Below, in pieces: positions 49,080 to 60,664 of a stretch of DNA of 64,000 bases (positions are counted from its first letter, which is position 1; every line of letters begins with the position of its first letter). The stretch covers positions 46,321,327 to 46,385,326 of the forward strand of contig CM049308.1 of NCBI GenBank assembly GCA_026874595.1, read 5' to 3'. The DNA is from Sipunculus nudus. Taxonomy: Eukaryota; Annelida; Sipuncula; Golfingiida; Sipunculidae. The translations under genes were made by a program, and so were the position numbers. The notes beneath the pieces were generated by a model. That model ran no database searches. It saw only the letters and a list, made by a program, of their open reading frames with translations, and had not been told where the DNA came from.

Positions 49080-50633
49080 TTTAAAAATTTGATATGTGAT
49101 TCACCTTAATAATACCTATTAAAAACAGTCTGTTCTAGGCTCAAATCTGTTTTATTAAGGCTTAAACCAATAAATTACACATTAAAATACAATGTAAATT
49201 ATTGTAAATCTGAAACTTTAAAGCTGTTTTTCTTCCGTTTCTACTTTTCTGTAAAATCTCTGCACATCTAAGAGAGTTTTTATGCTATTTACTTCAAATT
49301 TTCAGAATTAACTGATAATAAGTGGATCTACACCTAGAGTGAAATAATGTTTGTACCTGAAAGCCAAAAAAAAATGGCCTACAGTTGTTTTAGTACAAAA
49401 TTTTGTGCATTACAGGAAGACCGCCACAAAAAAAGTACATCTTTGACTATATGTCTTTTAAATTCACTAAATTGTAACAAAAAATCATAAAACAAATGTT
49501 AAGCACTTAAAAACAACACAGACATTATGTCTTGGTGATCAACATTGTTTAGAGAGTAATTACCTTTCTATTTTGTTTATGCCTACATACAAAACAGATT
49601 CCACATGAACTTAAGCTTCCTTCATGCTTAACTAAATTGAAATCCTGATATCATTTCTTTAAGAAAAATCCAAATAATGAACTCCAAACACAGTTGAACC
49701 TTTCGGAAATAACTAGATACCCTGGAAAATTTAACATTTACTCATTAAAAAACCTGAACATCATTATTTTACAAAACTACTTTTAGATCTGTCTTTAACT
49801 GCAGTGTTACAAAAGTTTAAGATTATTTAAGGTGCTTAAATTAAGAATATATTTTATTGTAAGCATAACATATTATATACCCCAAAAAAACTTATGTAAT
49901 GAGCATTTGGCTCACATCTTTGCATGAACCCTAATATGCTTTGTAAAGCAAAGAGGAATCAAAGTAAATTGAACCATTACTTAAAGTTTGGTAAAAATGT
50001 ACAGCATTACATAGATTTAAGATTAAATGAAGAGCCTGCTACAGATAAGTGTAGAATCCATACCTTGATACATCAGTCATAGCTTATTGCTATGAGCATT
50101 TATGCAGTGGAAAAGAAAAAGCAATACTTTTAATGTATTCTGAATAACAATGACATTACAATATTTAGTTTTTCAAATTACAAAAACAGGACAGCCTTGC
50201 CTTGTGTGGTATATGGATGCACAACTAAGTCCAGATGTTGGTCTATTAATCAGTCTTAAACCAGCTCAAGACGTGCATCTTTAAATTTTAGGTCTATAGT
50301 GTGCAGCTAAATGAAGACTCTTGAGTCTTCTCTAACTTTATTTGTTATTCTACCATCTTATTAGGACCATACGAGATTCCGCGAGATTGCATAGCTATCC
50401 CATGAGTCAATGTGTAGTTGACCTAGTTTTAAGTCAGATCAGATAATTACAGCTTGGGAAGATTTCACGTTTGTTTTTGCAAAAATAATCACCTTAAAGT
50501 TCCAGTATTGCATGCACGCGGTACAATAGTTTGGGAAGGAACCACTAACAAATAATTGATCGGTTTCGTTCATGCGTGCATGGGAACCTGAACATAACTG
50601 CTTAGCAATTATGGCCAGCTGCCTTCCACCATA
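49080..50633. other. Intron 3 sequence upstream of the DIRS remnant
   Basis: AT-rich, with no family match I can see. The last 300 bp (from about 50350) is GC-richer and may be the 5' leader or terminal repeat of the DIRS element, but no matching 3' repeat was found. Confidence 0.45.
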
Positions 50634-51896
50634 TTGTCCAAGATGGACAAACTGACAAAGACAGACAAGCAAAATGAATTGTCTGGGGAATGTAGCCCTC
50701 TAAAAGGCATAACATCTCTTGCCAAACCTTACGACAGCAACGCCACAAGAAATAAACAGAAAGCATGTGCTTCTGCAAGCAACAAGTGCTATGAAAAACA
50801 AACATGTGACTTCACGGGTGATTGGCCAGGCCAGCGAAATGGTGGCCAAGATGGCATACAACATACCCAAAACAAATTATCTGTGAACAATTCTGGAAGC
50901 TTCGCTACCAGTGACAAAGGGGAAAAACCGAGATGTGACAGCCACAGGCGTGAGAAAGAAAAAGCGAGTAAAGCTCACTCCCATCATGCCTCGGGCTCCG
51001 CTTTGGGTATTTCAAGAAACTCGAGTAACAGCATGCAACAGTCAAGCATGAAAGACGATATTAACGCTCTCCGTCAACAGGTCAGTAATTTGGCAGATAT
51101 GGTGTAAGGGCCTATGCCAGTACTGCATGATTTGACTGAATTTAAACGCAGTTTTGGAGTTAATGAGGCAGAACAGGTTATGGAAGAAGGTGAACTGCAT
51201 GACTAATGCCCAGATATTGAGATGGATAATGATGACGGAGAGATTCACCAAGCTGTGGAACACAGTGCGGTAGACCCTGGTGATAGTTAAGCCTCAGGTT
51301 CCAGCCACAGCTCAAATTTCAGCCAGGTGCTGGAGGAAATAGCAAACGACATAAAGAAAATGGAAAACTCTGGGCCCCCAGTGCTAGACAAACTTGCAGA
51401 TATACTCAATAGCATATCTCAGAATGGAATGGATGAGGAGAAGAAAGCAGCAAGAGCCAAACAGTTCCCAAGACCAATTAACTTTCAAGTTATGTCACCT
51501 GCAAAAATAAACTCAGAAATCTTGTCTGAACTCAAAACAGTAACCAAAAACAGAGATTTGGGATTTAAAAAAATGCTGGCAAAGCTGTTCAGTTGATTAA
51601 CACCTTTTGTGGAGGTGACAAACAAACTGCTTCATTCTCTCCAGAATAAATCCGGGGAAGAATCTACACTGAAGGCAGAAACTCTTCTCCCAGGACTGAC
51701 AAGTGGGCTGGCATTGATAACATCAGTGGCTCATGACCTCAACATGAAGAGAAGGGAACTTATAAAGCCAGAACTAAACACACAATTGATGAAAACTCTA
51801 GCAGCACCCAGTAATCCAGTTACACAACACCTATTTGGGGATGAACTGAGCAAAACTGTGAAAGACCTGTCAGAGACATTTTCAACCATATGCTAA
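50634..51896 (+). pseudogene. DIRS gag-like ORF with in-frame stops
   Basis: A single frame stays aligned for 1.26 kb from the ATG at 50634. It is broken only by stops at 51105-51107 (TAA), about 51204 (TAA), about 51288 (TAA) and 51594-51596 (TGA). The N-terminal part is Lys/Ser/Asn-rich and ends in a short amphipathic stretch (DDINALRQQVSNLADMV). The middle is acidic, and the last part (51609-51896) is helical. This resembles gag proteins of animal DIRS elements in composition and position only; no zinc knuckle is seen. The absence of frameshifts suggests moderate age. Confidence 0.6.
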
Positions 51897-52289
51897 CAAC
51901 TGGGGAAAAGGTCCGCATTCAATCAGCAAAGGCTCTTTTTTGGGCCTAAGTCATGGCATAACCCAGCACAGAAAGAATGTTGCCAGCAACAATTACAAGA
52001 ACAGGCCAGGACTTAACAGCCAGTTCCAGTTCAAAAGGCCAGGTCAGGAGACCTTTACCAACAACAGAAAATAGACACTGTGAGTACAGGTCATTTGTAT
52101 ACCATCCCTAAGTTTGTGGCTCCCACAGGTGAACATAAAATAGGAGGAAACATTAAAAAGTCATTCCCAGAATGGAAAAAAACTCTTCTGATCAAAACTT
52201 TTTAACATGTGAAAGGATGTACCATAGAATTGCCCATTCAGAGCTTTGAGCCAAAATTGATACAGTTTAATGAAAAAGTGGAAATTATT

Positions 52290-52780
52290 GTAAATTCAGA
52301 GGTTCATACTATTGGCTAAAGGGGTGATTATTGAAAGTAATGAACAACCAGGACAATTCATGTCAACAATCTTCTTAAGACCAAAGAAAGATAGCACTTT
52401 TTCGAACAATACTCAATTTGAAAAAATTAAATTTTTACATTGCATATCATCACTTTAAAATGGATACAATTCAGACTTGTGTCAGTCTCATGAACCCTTG
52501 TTGTTACATGGCTTCATTGGATTTGCATGATGCATACTACTCTGTGCCAATACACCCTGATTATCAAAAGTATTTGAAATTCAGATGAAATAGAAAACTA
52601 TACAATTACACAGCCTTACCAAATGGACTTTCCTGCGCTCCTCTTTATTTCACAGCTGAAGAAACCTGTCCTGGCAGCATTAAGACAAAGGGTCACATAG
52701 ACTCTTTATATTTAGATGACCTGTATATACAAGCCTGTACTTATGATGAATGCAAGACTTAGCATAGAAGAAACTGTAAC
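52290..52780 (+). pseudogene. DIRS reverse transcriptase fragment
   Basis: Contains the motif A region LDLHDAYYSVPIHPDYQKYL (about 52517-52576) with the first catalytic Asp at 52520. It also has ALPNGLSCAPLYFT (about 52614-52655) and the YLDD box at 52709-52720. A TGA interrupts after KYLKFR. LRPKKDSTF upstream (about 52377-52402) is the fingers region. Frames shift several times, so it is not functional. Confidence 0.85.
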
Positions 52781-53109
52781 TTAATTCACTTGACATGAAT
52801 GTTACAGTCAATGCAACAAAACAGAATAATATCAAATTATTAGGTGAACAGGTGCTACAAAAACACAGTCAAAATGATTGTACTATTCAGGACATAGCAC
52901 AGCTTAAGGAAACCATGGTATCATGTCTGCCAGGGGTGGAATATGGTGAATTACATTACTGAAGCTTAGAACTTAATAAAGTTGAAGCCCTAAAACTCAG
53001 CAAAGGGAATTTTGATGCTTGCATTACACTCGCAGAACAATCAATTGAAAATATTAAATGGTGGTATGATATTTGCCAATATTCAAGAAAAATATCTCAT
53101 GGGAACCCG

Positions 53110-53440
53110 TGCAACACTGTAAGCACAGATGCAATCCTAGCTGGATGGGGGGCTGTAATGGGTAAACATTCCACTGGGGGGCGCTGGCTGAACTCTGAAT
53201 GCACAGAACACATTAATGTTTTAAGCGGCCTTCCTGGGATTAAAAGCTTTATGCAGTCAGGTACACCATATACACCTACTCCTACAGTTGGATAATTCAA
53301 CTGCAGTTGCTTACTTAAAAAATATGGGCAGCACTCATTCAATCCAGTGCAATAACATCACCCAGCAGATTTGGAATTGGTGCATAACAAAAAACATTTG
53401 GCTTAGTATCTCACATATTCTAGGGATAGAGAATACCGGG
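53110..53440 (+). pseudogene. DIRS RNase H-like region
   Basis: STDAILAGWGAVMGKHSTGG (from about 53119) followed by RWLNSECTEHINVL matches the DIRS1-type RNase H start. After a frameshift, LDNSTAVAYLKNMGSTHS (53288 onward) continues the domain with the second catalytic Asp in LDNSTAV. Confidence 0.8.
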
Positions 53441-53865
53441 CAGACTCTGAATCTCGTAAGTTTAACCATAGGACAGAATGGACCATAGATAATAAAGTCT
53501 TCTGTAACATAAGCAAGCACTTTGGAGTACCAGACATAGATCTGTTTGCTTCTAGAGTTAACCATCAGGTTGAGACTTATTTTTCATGGAAAGCAGATCC
53601 CTGCTTCAAAGGAACAGATGCTATTTTACATGACTGGTGGACTTATAATCTCTGCTTTGCTTTTCCTCCCTTCAGTGTAATTCAACCAGTTCTCCAAAAA
53701 GTGATACAAAACCAGGTGGACATCATGTTGGTGATCCCAGATTGGCCGAAACAATCATGGTACCTGCAGTTCCTACAGCTGGTAGTAGAGAGCCCAGTGC
53801 TACTTCCCAGGAGACAAGATCTGCTACATCTGACACACAACACAATTCAGGTCCACCCCCTCTAG
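53440..53865 (+). pseudogene. DIRS methyltransferase-like region, frame still open
   Basis: A frame of 141 codons without a stop runs from the conserved RADSESR junction to TAG at 53863-53865. Recognisable features are DLFASRVNHQVETYFSW, the FPPF motif at 53662-53673 (place of the DPPY-type motif of Dam-like methyltransferases in DIRS elements), VIPDWPKQSWY and LLPRRQDLLHL. It is the best-preserved part of the element. Upstream stops in gag and RT make translation as a full polyprotein unlikely. Confidence 0.65.
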
Positions 53866-53964
53866 TGAAAAATGCGACTTGCAGCTTGTCACTTGTCAGG
53901 TAGAGCTTACAACGGAAAGGAATATCAGGCAGAACTCATCAGGAACATCAGAACAGTAAATCAT

Positions 53965-54370
53965 CATACATGTGTTCATGGCGCACAGGGACTCAGAAAC
54001 AATTAAAAACTTACATCACAAAATGGACTAAGTTTTGCGATTTAAGACATTTCGATCCAATACAACCAAATATACCAGAAGTATTGGAATTTTTAACTTT
54101 CTTGTACGATTCAGGCTTAAAGTACAGCGCAATCAATACCCCTGGCTCAGTATAAGCATGTTTTGTAACAAAAGATGGCCAATTAACACTAGGGATGCAC
54201 CCATTACTAAAAAGATTTCTCAAGGCAGTTTTTCAGACATGGCCGGCCCTGCCAAGGTACCAGGACACCTGGAATGTGGACACTATCTTCGAGTACATGA
54301 AAAAACTAATGCCTCTAGAGGAACTTATCTTAAAACAATTAACATTAAAACTAGTTATGTCTCTTTTTCA
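53965..54370 (+). pseudogene. DIRS tyrosine recombinase, N-terminal part only
   Basis: The SAM-like core-binding domain is visible in two frames: KTYITKWTKFCDL with VLEFLTFLYDSGLKYSAINT (to about 54142), then HPLLKRFLKAVFQTWPALPR (from 54198) and YQDTWNVDTIFEYMKKLMPL followed by EELILKQLTLKLVMSLFQ. The sequence departs just before the position where the first catalytic Arg is expected. Confidence 0.8.
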
Positions 54371-54850
54371 AGTTAGTTCGAATGGTTCCAGTTTGGACAT
54401 TTTTGGCTGAGTTACAGGAGGTTGGACTTAGTCATCTGTCCAAAAGAGCACACTAAAATTAAAATCTCAGGGATGGCTAGAGCTATACTCACCAAATTTT
54501 ATACCAATGTTTGTCACATATGTCATATCTGATTTTGAGGTATTGGTGGCCCTACCTACATTGATGTGTTTTTTACAAGTGACTCTTCCAGCTTATACAC
54601 TGATTTATGATGAAACTGTTAAGCTGATTGGTTTAAACTTTACAAGAATTATTCTATGGTAGGGTTCTGCCAGTTTTATAAGAATAGATTGGGTAAATAC
54701 AGTTTTAAAAAAGCATTGTAGCCAATTTAAAAAGGCTTTCTGTATTTGAAAACAGATTTGACAACATCCTGAGTTTTAGCAGCCAAGTCAAGAGGTCACT
54801 CAGTACAAACAGGTGGGGTCCAGACATCACCATGGCAACTGACCTGGCTC

Positions 54851-54877
54851 GGGGGGGGGGGGGGGGGGGGGGGGGGG
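54851..54877. repeat. Poly(G) tract
   Basis: 27 consecutive G, followed by three imperfect repeats of GTGTCTAGATGTCTA (54888-54940). The length may be imprecise. Confidence 0.95.
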
Positions 54878-55004
54878 TGTCAAGACCATGTGTCTAGATG
54901 TCTAGACACAGTGTCTAGATGTCTAAACACAATGTTTAGATGCAGAAATCCCAGATTATTGGAACTATATCTTTCAACTGTTTGAAAAAACTTGGTTTGC
55001 ATTT

Positions 55005-56036
55005 TAAGCGAATCGGGTTTATCATCAGGTCACATGTGAACTGCTGCGCCCTCATTTTTGGTTGACCTCTGACCTTTCCTCGCTGCCATAACATAAACCC
55101 GCATATCTTGGTAACTGTTTGACCGATCAGGCTAAAAATTTTGCACAAATGTGGCCCTTTGATAGCTTTATAACATACACTAAAAATGGTGGCACCACCT
55201 GCAAAGTCCATCTGTTCATATGCCTAGTGATAATATCACTCATATCTCAGCAGTGGTTTGACTTATCCACCAGAAATTTTGCAGGTTTATACATCCTGGA
55301 CAGCTTTCTCTATTTATGCAGTTGGCGCCACCTACATTCACGTTTACTCTGCAGATATCCCAGCTCATATCTCGGGAACCATTTGACCGATTTTGCAAAA
55401 ATTTTGCATGTGTATAGATCTCACATAATTCTTCATCATAGGCAAAAATAGTGGTGCCACCTGCAACCACTTATGCACAGCGTCCATTTGTTCATCTGCC
55501 TTGGGATAAAATCACTCATATCTCGGCAGTGGTTTGACTTATCCACCTGAAATTTTGCAGGTTTATACATCCTGGACAGGTTTCTCGATTTTATGACAGG
55601 TGGCCACACCTACATTCAGGTTTACTCTGCAGACATCCACGTTCATATCTTGGGAACCCTTTGACCGATTGGGCCAAAATTTGCATGTGTATAGATCTTA
55701 CATAGATCTTCATCATAGGGAAAACTGGTGGTGCCACCTGCAACCATTTATGCACAGCGTCCATCTGTTCATCTGCCTTGGGATAAAATAACTCATATCT
55801 CAGAAGTGGTTTGACTTGTCCACCTGAAATTTTGCAGGTTTATACATCCTAAACAATTTTCTCGATTTTATGACAGGTGGCACCAGCTACATTTAATTTT
55901 AAGCTGCAGACATTCATGCTAATATGCAACACACCTCACTCTATTCCCCTTGCCACTTAATCCATGCCTCACTTCACCCTACCCACTCTGATTTCTGTTG
56001 ATACACATAGTCACTTGTTGACTACCCATATTCTAG
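55005..56036 (+). mobile_element. D-type element, 5'-truncated
   Basis: Starts in the D leader (GGTCACATGTGAACTGCTGC; TGACCTCTGACCT at 55063-55075). It continues with core units around GGTGGCACCACCTGC and TTGGCGCCACCTACATT, and ends CATAGTCACTTGTTGACTAC then CCATATTCTAG at 56036, followed by TTTT. Confidence 0.8.
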
Positions 56037-56210
56037 TTTTAAAATGTCCTAAGTCAGAAACTTGCAGGTCCGAAATGTCCGTTTTGCTGAAATTATAAAG
56101 ACTAAGGTAGATATGCAGGACTTAAAAGGATCATTATTAAATTTTAAAAATAAACCTCCATTCATACTCCCAGACCTGCACAGGTTCGCATTAGGCCTGT
56201 AGGCCTTGTT

Positions 56211-56653
56211 TCTTATATTTATCAGAAGTATTCTCATATATTTCCTATATACATGCCATAAATTAAGACTGTTAAGAGTAATTGTATCCGCCAAAATTAT
56301 AATTTCACATTTTGTTCAGCAACGAGCAGTTACAACAGAGACCCCTCCCCCACCCACCCCTCAATACACAGGACTAATAAGCAAGATGAATCTTATAATT
56401 TTAACGTTAAATAAATTCTTTTTGTTGAGACTTGGACAATTTTGATTTTTTTTTAAAAGAAAAAATTGTTCAGGAATTTAATCCTAATATTCAAATGAGA
56501 TAGATTTAAGATAGATTTAACAAGATTTAAGAAGATATAAATACTTTGTAGCATTTCATTCATATCTCTTAAAGTTGGCCGAGCCTAGGTGTAAATAACA
56601 CTGTTAAACTTAAATTTAAAATCAGGAATATTGGTCAAACTTTGTGGGATTAA
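56211..56653. other. Degenerate B fragment and spacer
   Basis: 56211-56278 resembles B text (CCTATATACATGCCA, AATTAAGACTGT). A D-head-like ATTGTATCCGCCAAAATTAT lies at about 56281. The rest is AT-rich with no call. Confidence 0.4.
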
Positions 56654-59600
56654 TTAGCTCAGCTGACTATAAGTCATCTGAGCTATAGTCGTGGTCCATT
56701 GTCCGTCGTCCGTCCGTCTGTCCGTCCGTCCGTCCGTCCGTCCGTAGATGTGGCACGTTTTGAAACCGTAAGACCTAGGAATCCAAAATTCAGCATAATG
56801 TTAGATGTCCCCAAGATCTCCTACCAAGCCGAAAACTGGGTCTTTGCGACTTCATTCCTTTGAGAAATTAAGGAAAAACCTCAATTTTTTATTATAAACC
56901 TATTTTCACACTTCAGGACTGCCTAATATCAAAACCACTCATCTGTTTTTCCTCATATTTCCTATAAATAATCCTCTATATAATTCCTATGCACATGCCA
57001 GAAATTAGGTCTGTATTGTATAATTTAAAAAAGTTTGGGCCCAAACATAATGCATTTTGTAAATAATCAGGAAAGAAATTTTATCACTTAACTCAAAACT
57101 TGTTAAAGCTAAGCACTTTTTTCCAGTAATATTACTTTTATTAATCAAAATTAAATTGTATACCCAAAATTAGATCAAAATCTTTTAAATTTTTAAAAAT
57201 ATTAGCAAAAATAAAAAATTGGTACCTTAAATTTTGCCCAACTTTGACCATGGCACGTTTTTTTTGCTGTAACTGCTGTGGATTTAATTTTCACAGCATG
57301 TTTTTGTTAGCATTTCAACTGTTAACACCAAAAATTTGAAACCAGTTGATCAAAAACTGTAGATTTTATTCAAGTTTTCAAGCACCATGTCACATATTGC
57401 TAGTGTTATGCAGTTTGCTAGAGCTCAGCTCCCGAGCTTCAGCTCTAAGTTCCTTAAATTTGGCATACAGTTAGATTTCTCCAAAATCCCCTACCATGCC
57501 AAGAATGTGGTCACTAGGACTTAATTCCTTCGAGATATCAATGAAAAACTTCATTTTTCCATTAAAAACCCATTGTTACACTTTAAGACTGCCTCATATC
57601 AAAACCACTGATCTGACTTTGATCATATATAATATACATATTTTTCTATACATTCGCTATGCACATGCCAGAAATGATGTCAGTATTGTGTATTTTTTTA
57701 AAGTTATGGGCCCAAACATAATGCACTTTTTTAAAAATCAAGAAATATATTTACTCACCTAAGATGAGAATTGCTGAAGCTGGAGACTTTTTTTCAGGAA
57801 TATAACTTTATTTAATCAAGATTCGATTGTTTACCCAAAATTAGATCTGAATTTTGCAAATTTTTCAAGTTATTAGCTTAAATAAAAAATCAATACCCTA
57901 AATTTTGTCCACTTTTGGCAATGGCATGTTTTTTTTTCTGGAAGCACTGTTGATTTAATTTTCACAGCATATATACATAAGGATTTAATCTTTTAAAATC
58001 TGAAATTTCAAAGGAATTGATTGAAAAGAGTAGCTTTTATTCAAGTTTTCATACACCATGTCAAGTGTTGTTTACATCTAGCTCACCTAGTAGTAAAGCC
58101 TTCACTTGCATTATGTAACCCACACCAGGCAGCTTGTCTTGGCTCAGCTGGGCCACAACTAGCAGGCTTCTTCTCTGCCCTGCACACACACGCCCCCCCC
58201 CCCCCCTCCCCCCACCCTAGATGATGCATTAACTAGATGAATGTTATAATTTTCTGTATTTCATTTTATTCTTGGCTATGCTACATTTTAGATTTTGTAT
58301 TTACCACCAGGGTTACAATGATTAAAGTGCACATTTAATTGTGTCCACAAAGTGGTGTATTGCTATGAAAGTGTGGATGTTCATCAGATAAGTAATTTCT
58401 TCCTTGAGAAGAGTAAAAACTTCACAAGGTGTGAAATTGACTATTAATTCCAGGAATAAATTAAAGCTTAGATTGTAATTAGCATAATATTTGATCACTT
58501 AACACAAAAAACGTTAAAGCTATGGACCTTTTTTCCAGTAATATAACTTTAATTAATCAAAATTAAATTGTATAGCCAAAATTAGATGAAAATCTTTTAA
58601 ATTTTTTAAAATATTAATAAAAATAAAAACTTGGTACCTTAAATTTTGTCCAACTTTGACCATGGCACGTTTTTTTTTACTGTTAGTACTGTGGATTTAA
58701 TTTTCACAGCATGTTTTTGTTAGCATTTCAACTGTTAACACCAAAAATTTAAAACCAGTTGATCAGATGTCTCCAAAATCCCCTACCATGCCAAGAATTT
58801 GGTCACTAGGACTTAATACCTTCGAGATATTAATGAAAAACTGCATTTTTCCATTAAAAACCCATTGTTACACTTCAAGACTGCCTAATATCAAAACCAC
58901 TGATCTGACTTTAATCATAAATAATATACATATTTTTCATTCTCTATGCACATGCCAGAATGATGTCAGTATTGCGTAATTGTTTTAAGTTATGGGCCCA
59001 AACATAATGCACTTTGTAAAAAATTAAGAAATATAGTTACTCCCCCTAACCAGGGCATTGCTGAAGCTAGAGATTTTTTTGTCAGGGATGTAACATTATT
59101 TAATCAAGATTCAATTGAATACCCAAAATTAGTTCTGAATTTTTCAAATTTTATAAGTTATTAGTATAAATATAAAATTAGTACCTTAAATTTTGCCCAA
59201 ATGTGACCATGGCACGTTTGTTTCCCGTGAGCACTGTTGATATAATTTTCATATCATGCACACATAAGGATTTCAGCTTTTTAGTTTAGAAAGCTGAAAG
59301 AAATTGGCCAAATATTGTAGCTTTTATTAATGTTTTTTATGAGACCCTGTCAGACTTTGGCTCTCTTTAGCCCCTCTTGAGTCACCTGTATGTTGACCTT
59401 GTTGACCTTTCATCAAATTATGCACGCTTGAGGCGAGAATCCAGGCAGCTTATGGCCAGCCACAGTTGATCCAGGTGTCCAACCCAACTCATCTAGTAGT
59501 TTTAACCAACAACATAACAATAAACAATAAATTGATAAATTTTTATTGGTTTTAATAACAAATTAAAGAAAAATAGAAAAGGAATTTGTTAGTTTATAAT

Positions 59601-60555
59601 AACAGGAAATTAACTTGCAGTTACTGATGATATAAGAATCTTGTATCGATGGGTAGAATGTCACATATTCCAAATAATACCATGCAGTCACCTATGGCAT
59701 TTTTCAGTTCAATTTTAATGATAAAGAAGTAAATCATATTATTCATTACTAATCATTAGGGATTATATGAAGGAAATTAATGATAGACAAAGATGCAGTT
59801 GATAATATTAATCTAGATTCCTACTGTGTCTAGTGTGTACATTGATGTGAAATTAGTCCAAAATGAAATTTTTACAGTTATTTTTTAATATAAATAAAAG
59901 CCATAAAACCAGGTACTTATGATCATTATTTAAATGTGTGAATTTTGTATATTCTGGATTCTCAACATCATTGTTTGGTGAAAACTGAATAAATACCAGA
60001 CATGGTGCGAATACTTTGTAATTGTATTTAAATACGAATATGATTATGTACTCCATTATAAAATTTCTTGCATAAAGAATGGGAATTCAGGTAAAAATTA
60101 AAGTATATGAATACTCGTGCAAATACTTTCAAAATGTATTCATGGATGCATTCATGAATATATTCTTTAATATTATTTTAATAATCATATATGTTATATT
60201 TCATTTTAAAAAATCATATGATTCTCTTATTATTTTTAATAAAAATTATATTTGGGACAATATTTGTAATATTTTTAATAAATAGTTAAACTCTTATATT
60301 ATATGTTCTGTTTATAAGTTATATGGCCAAGTCAAAATCTGTGTGACAGTAGTACTCCATTTGTTAATAAAATAAATGAAATCAATCCTCTTCCCTGTCT
60401 CCAAAGGTACTATCAAAATCATACATAAGCTAAACAACAACAACTCATAATACAGCTTATATTTATTACCACACAAAACCAGCATGTGCCTCATTTCTAA
60501 ATAATATTTTTTTATCATATATAACAGCTGAGTGTCGTGACCCATAGGTCCCTTG
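56654..60555 (+). mobile_element. B-type element, long copy (3.9 kb, three core units)
   Basis: The head TTAGCTCAGCTGACTATAAG pairs with AGTCATCTGAGCTATAG; the microsatellite (GTCCGTCC)n is about 56700-56747. Core unit starts are near 56810, 57480 and 58768. The middle unit carries the B fragment shared with 29337-30280, including a C-rich tract (58190-58205). The tail AACAGCTGAGTGTCGTGACC then CATAGGTCCCTTG ends at 60555. Confidence 0.88.
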
Positions 60556-60664
60556 TTTTTAACTATTATGGCCATATACTTAACTTTTGAAAACTTAATT
60601 ACCTTCACACATTATTTGTTTATGAAATGTAACTTTTATATAACACTTACCGTAGGCCCATTTT

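Larger units (their letters stand above)
50634..54370 (+). mobile_element. DIRS-type tyrosine-recombinase retrotransposon, decayed and 3'-truncated
   Basis: The order is gag-like ORF, reverse transcriptase, RNase H, methyltransferase-like region and N-terminal part of a tyrosine recombinase, which is the DIRS order. It is on the same strand as the kinase gene. Stops and frameshifts interrupt most parts. The recombinase ends abruptly near 54370, where E-like repeat text begins, so the catalytic RHRY residues and right terminal repeat are lost. Confidence 0.85.
54371..56208 (+). mobile_element. E-type element remnant interrupted by D
   Basis: E core (GTTCGAATGGTTCCAGTTTG, TTTTTGGCTGAGTTACAGGA, CTCACCAAATTTTATACCAA) starts at the DIRS break and has no head. 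The E tail GCACAGGTTCGCATTAGGCC then TGTAGGCCTTG ends at 56208. A D element occupies about 55005-56036. Confidence 0.6.
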
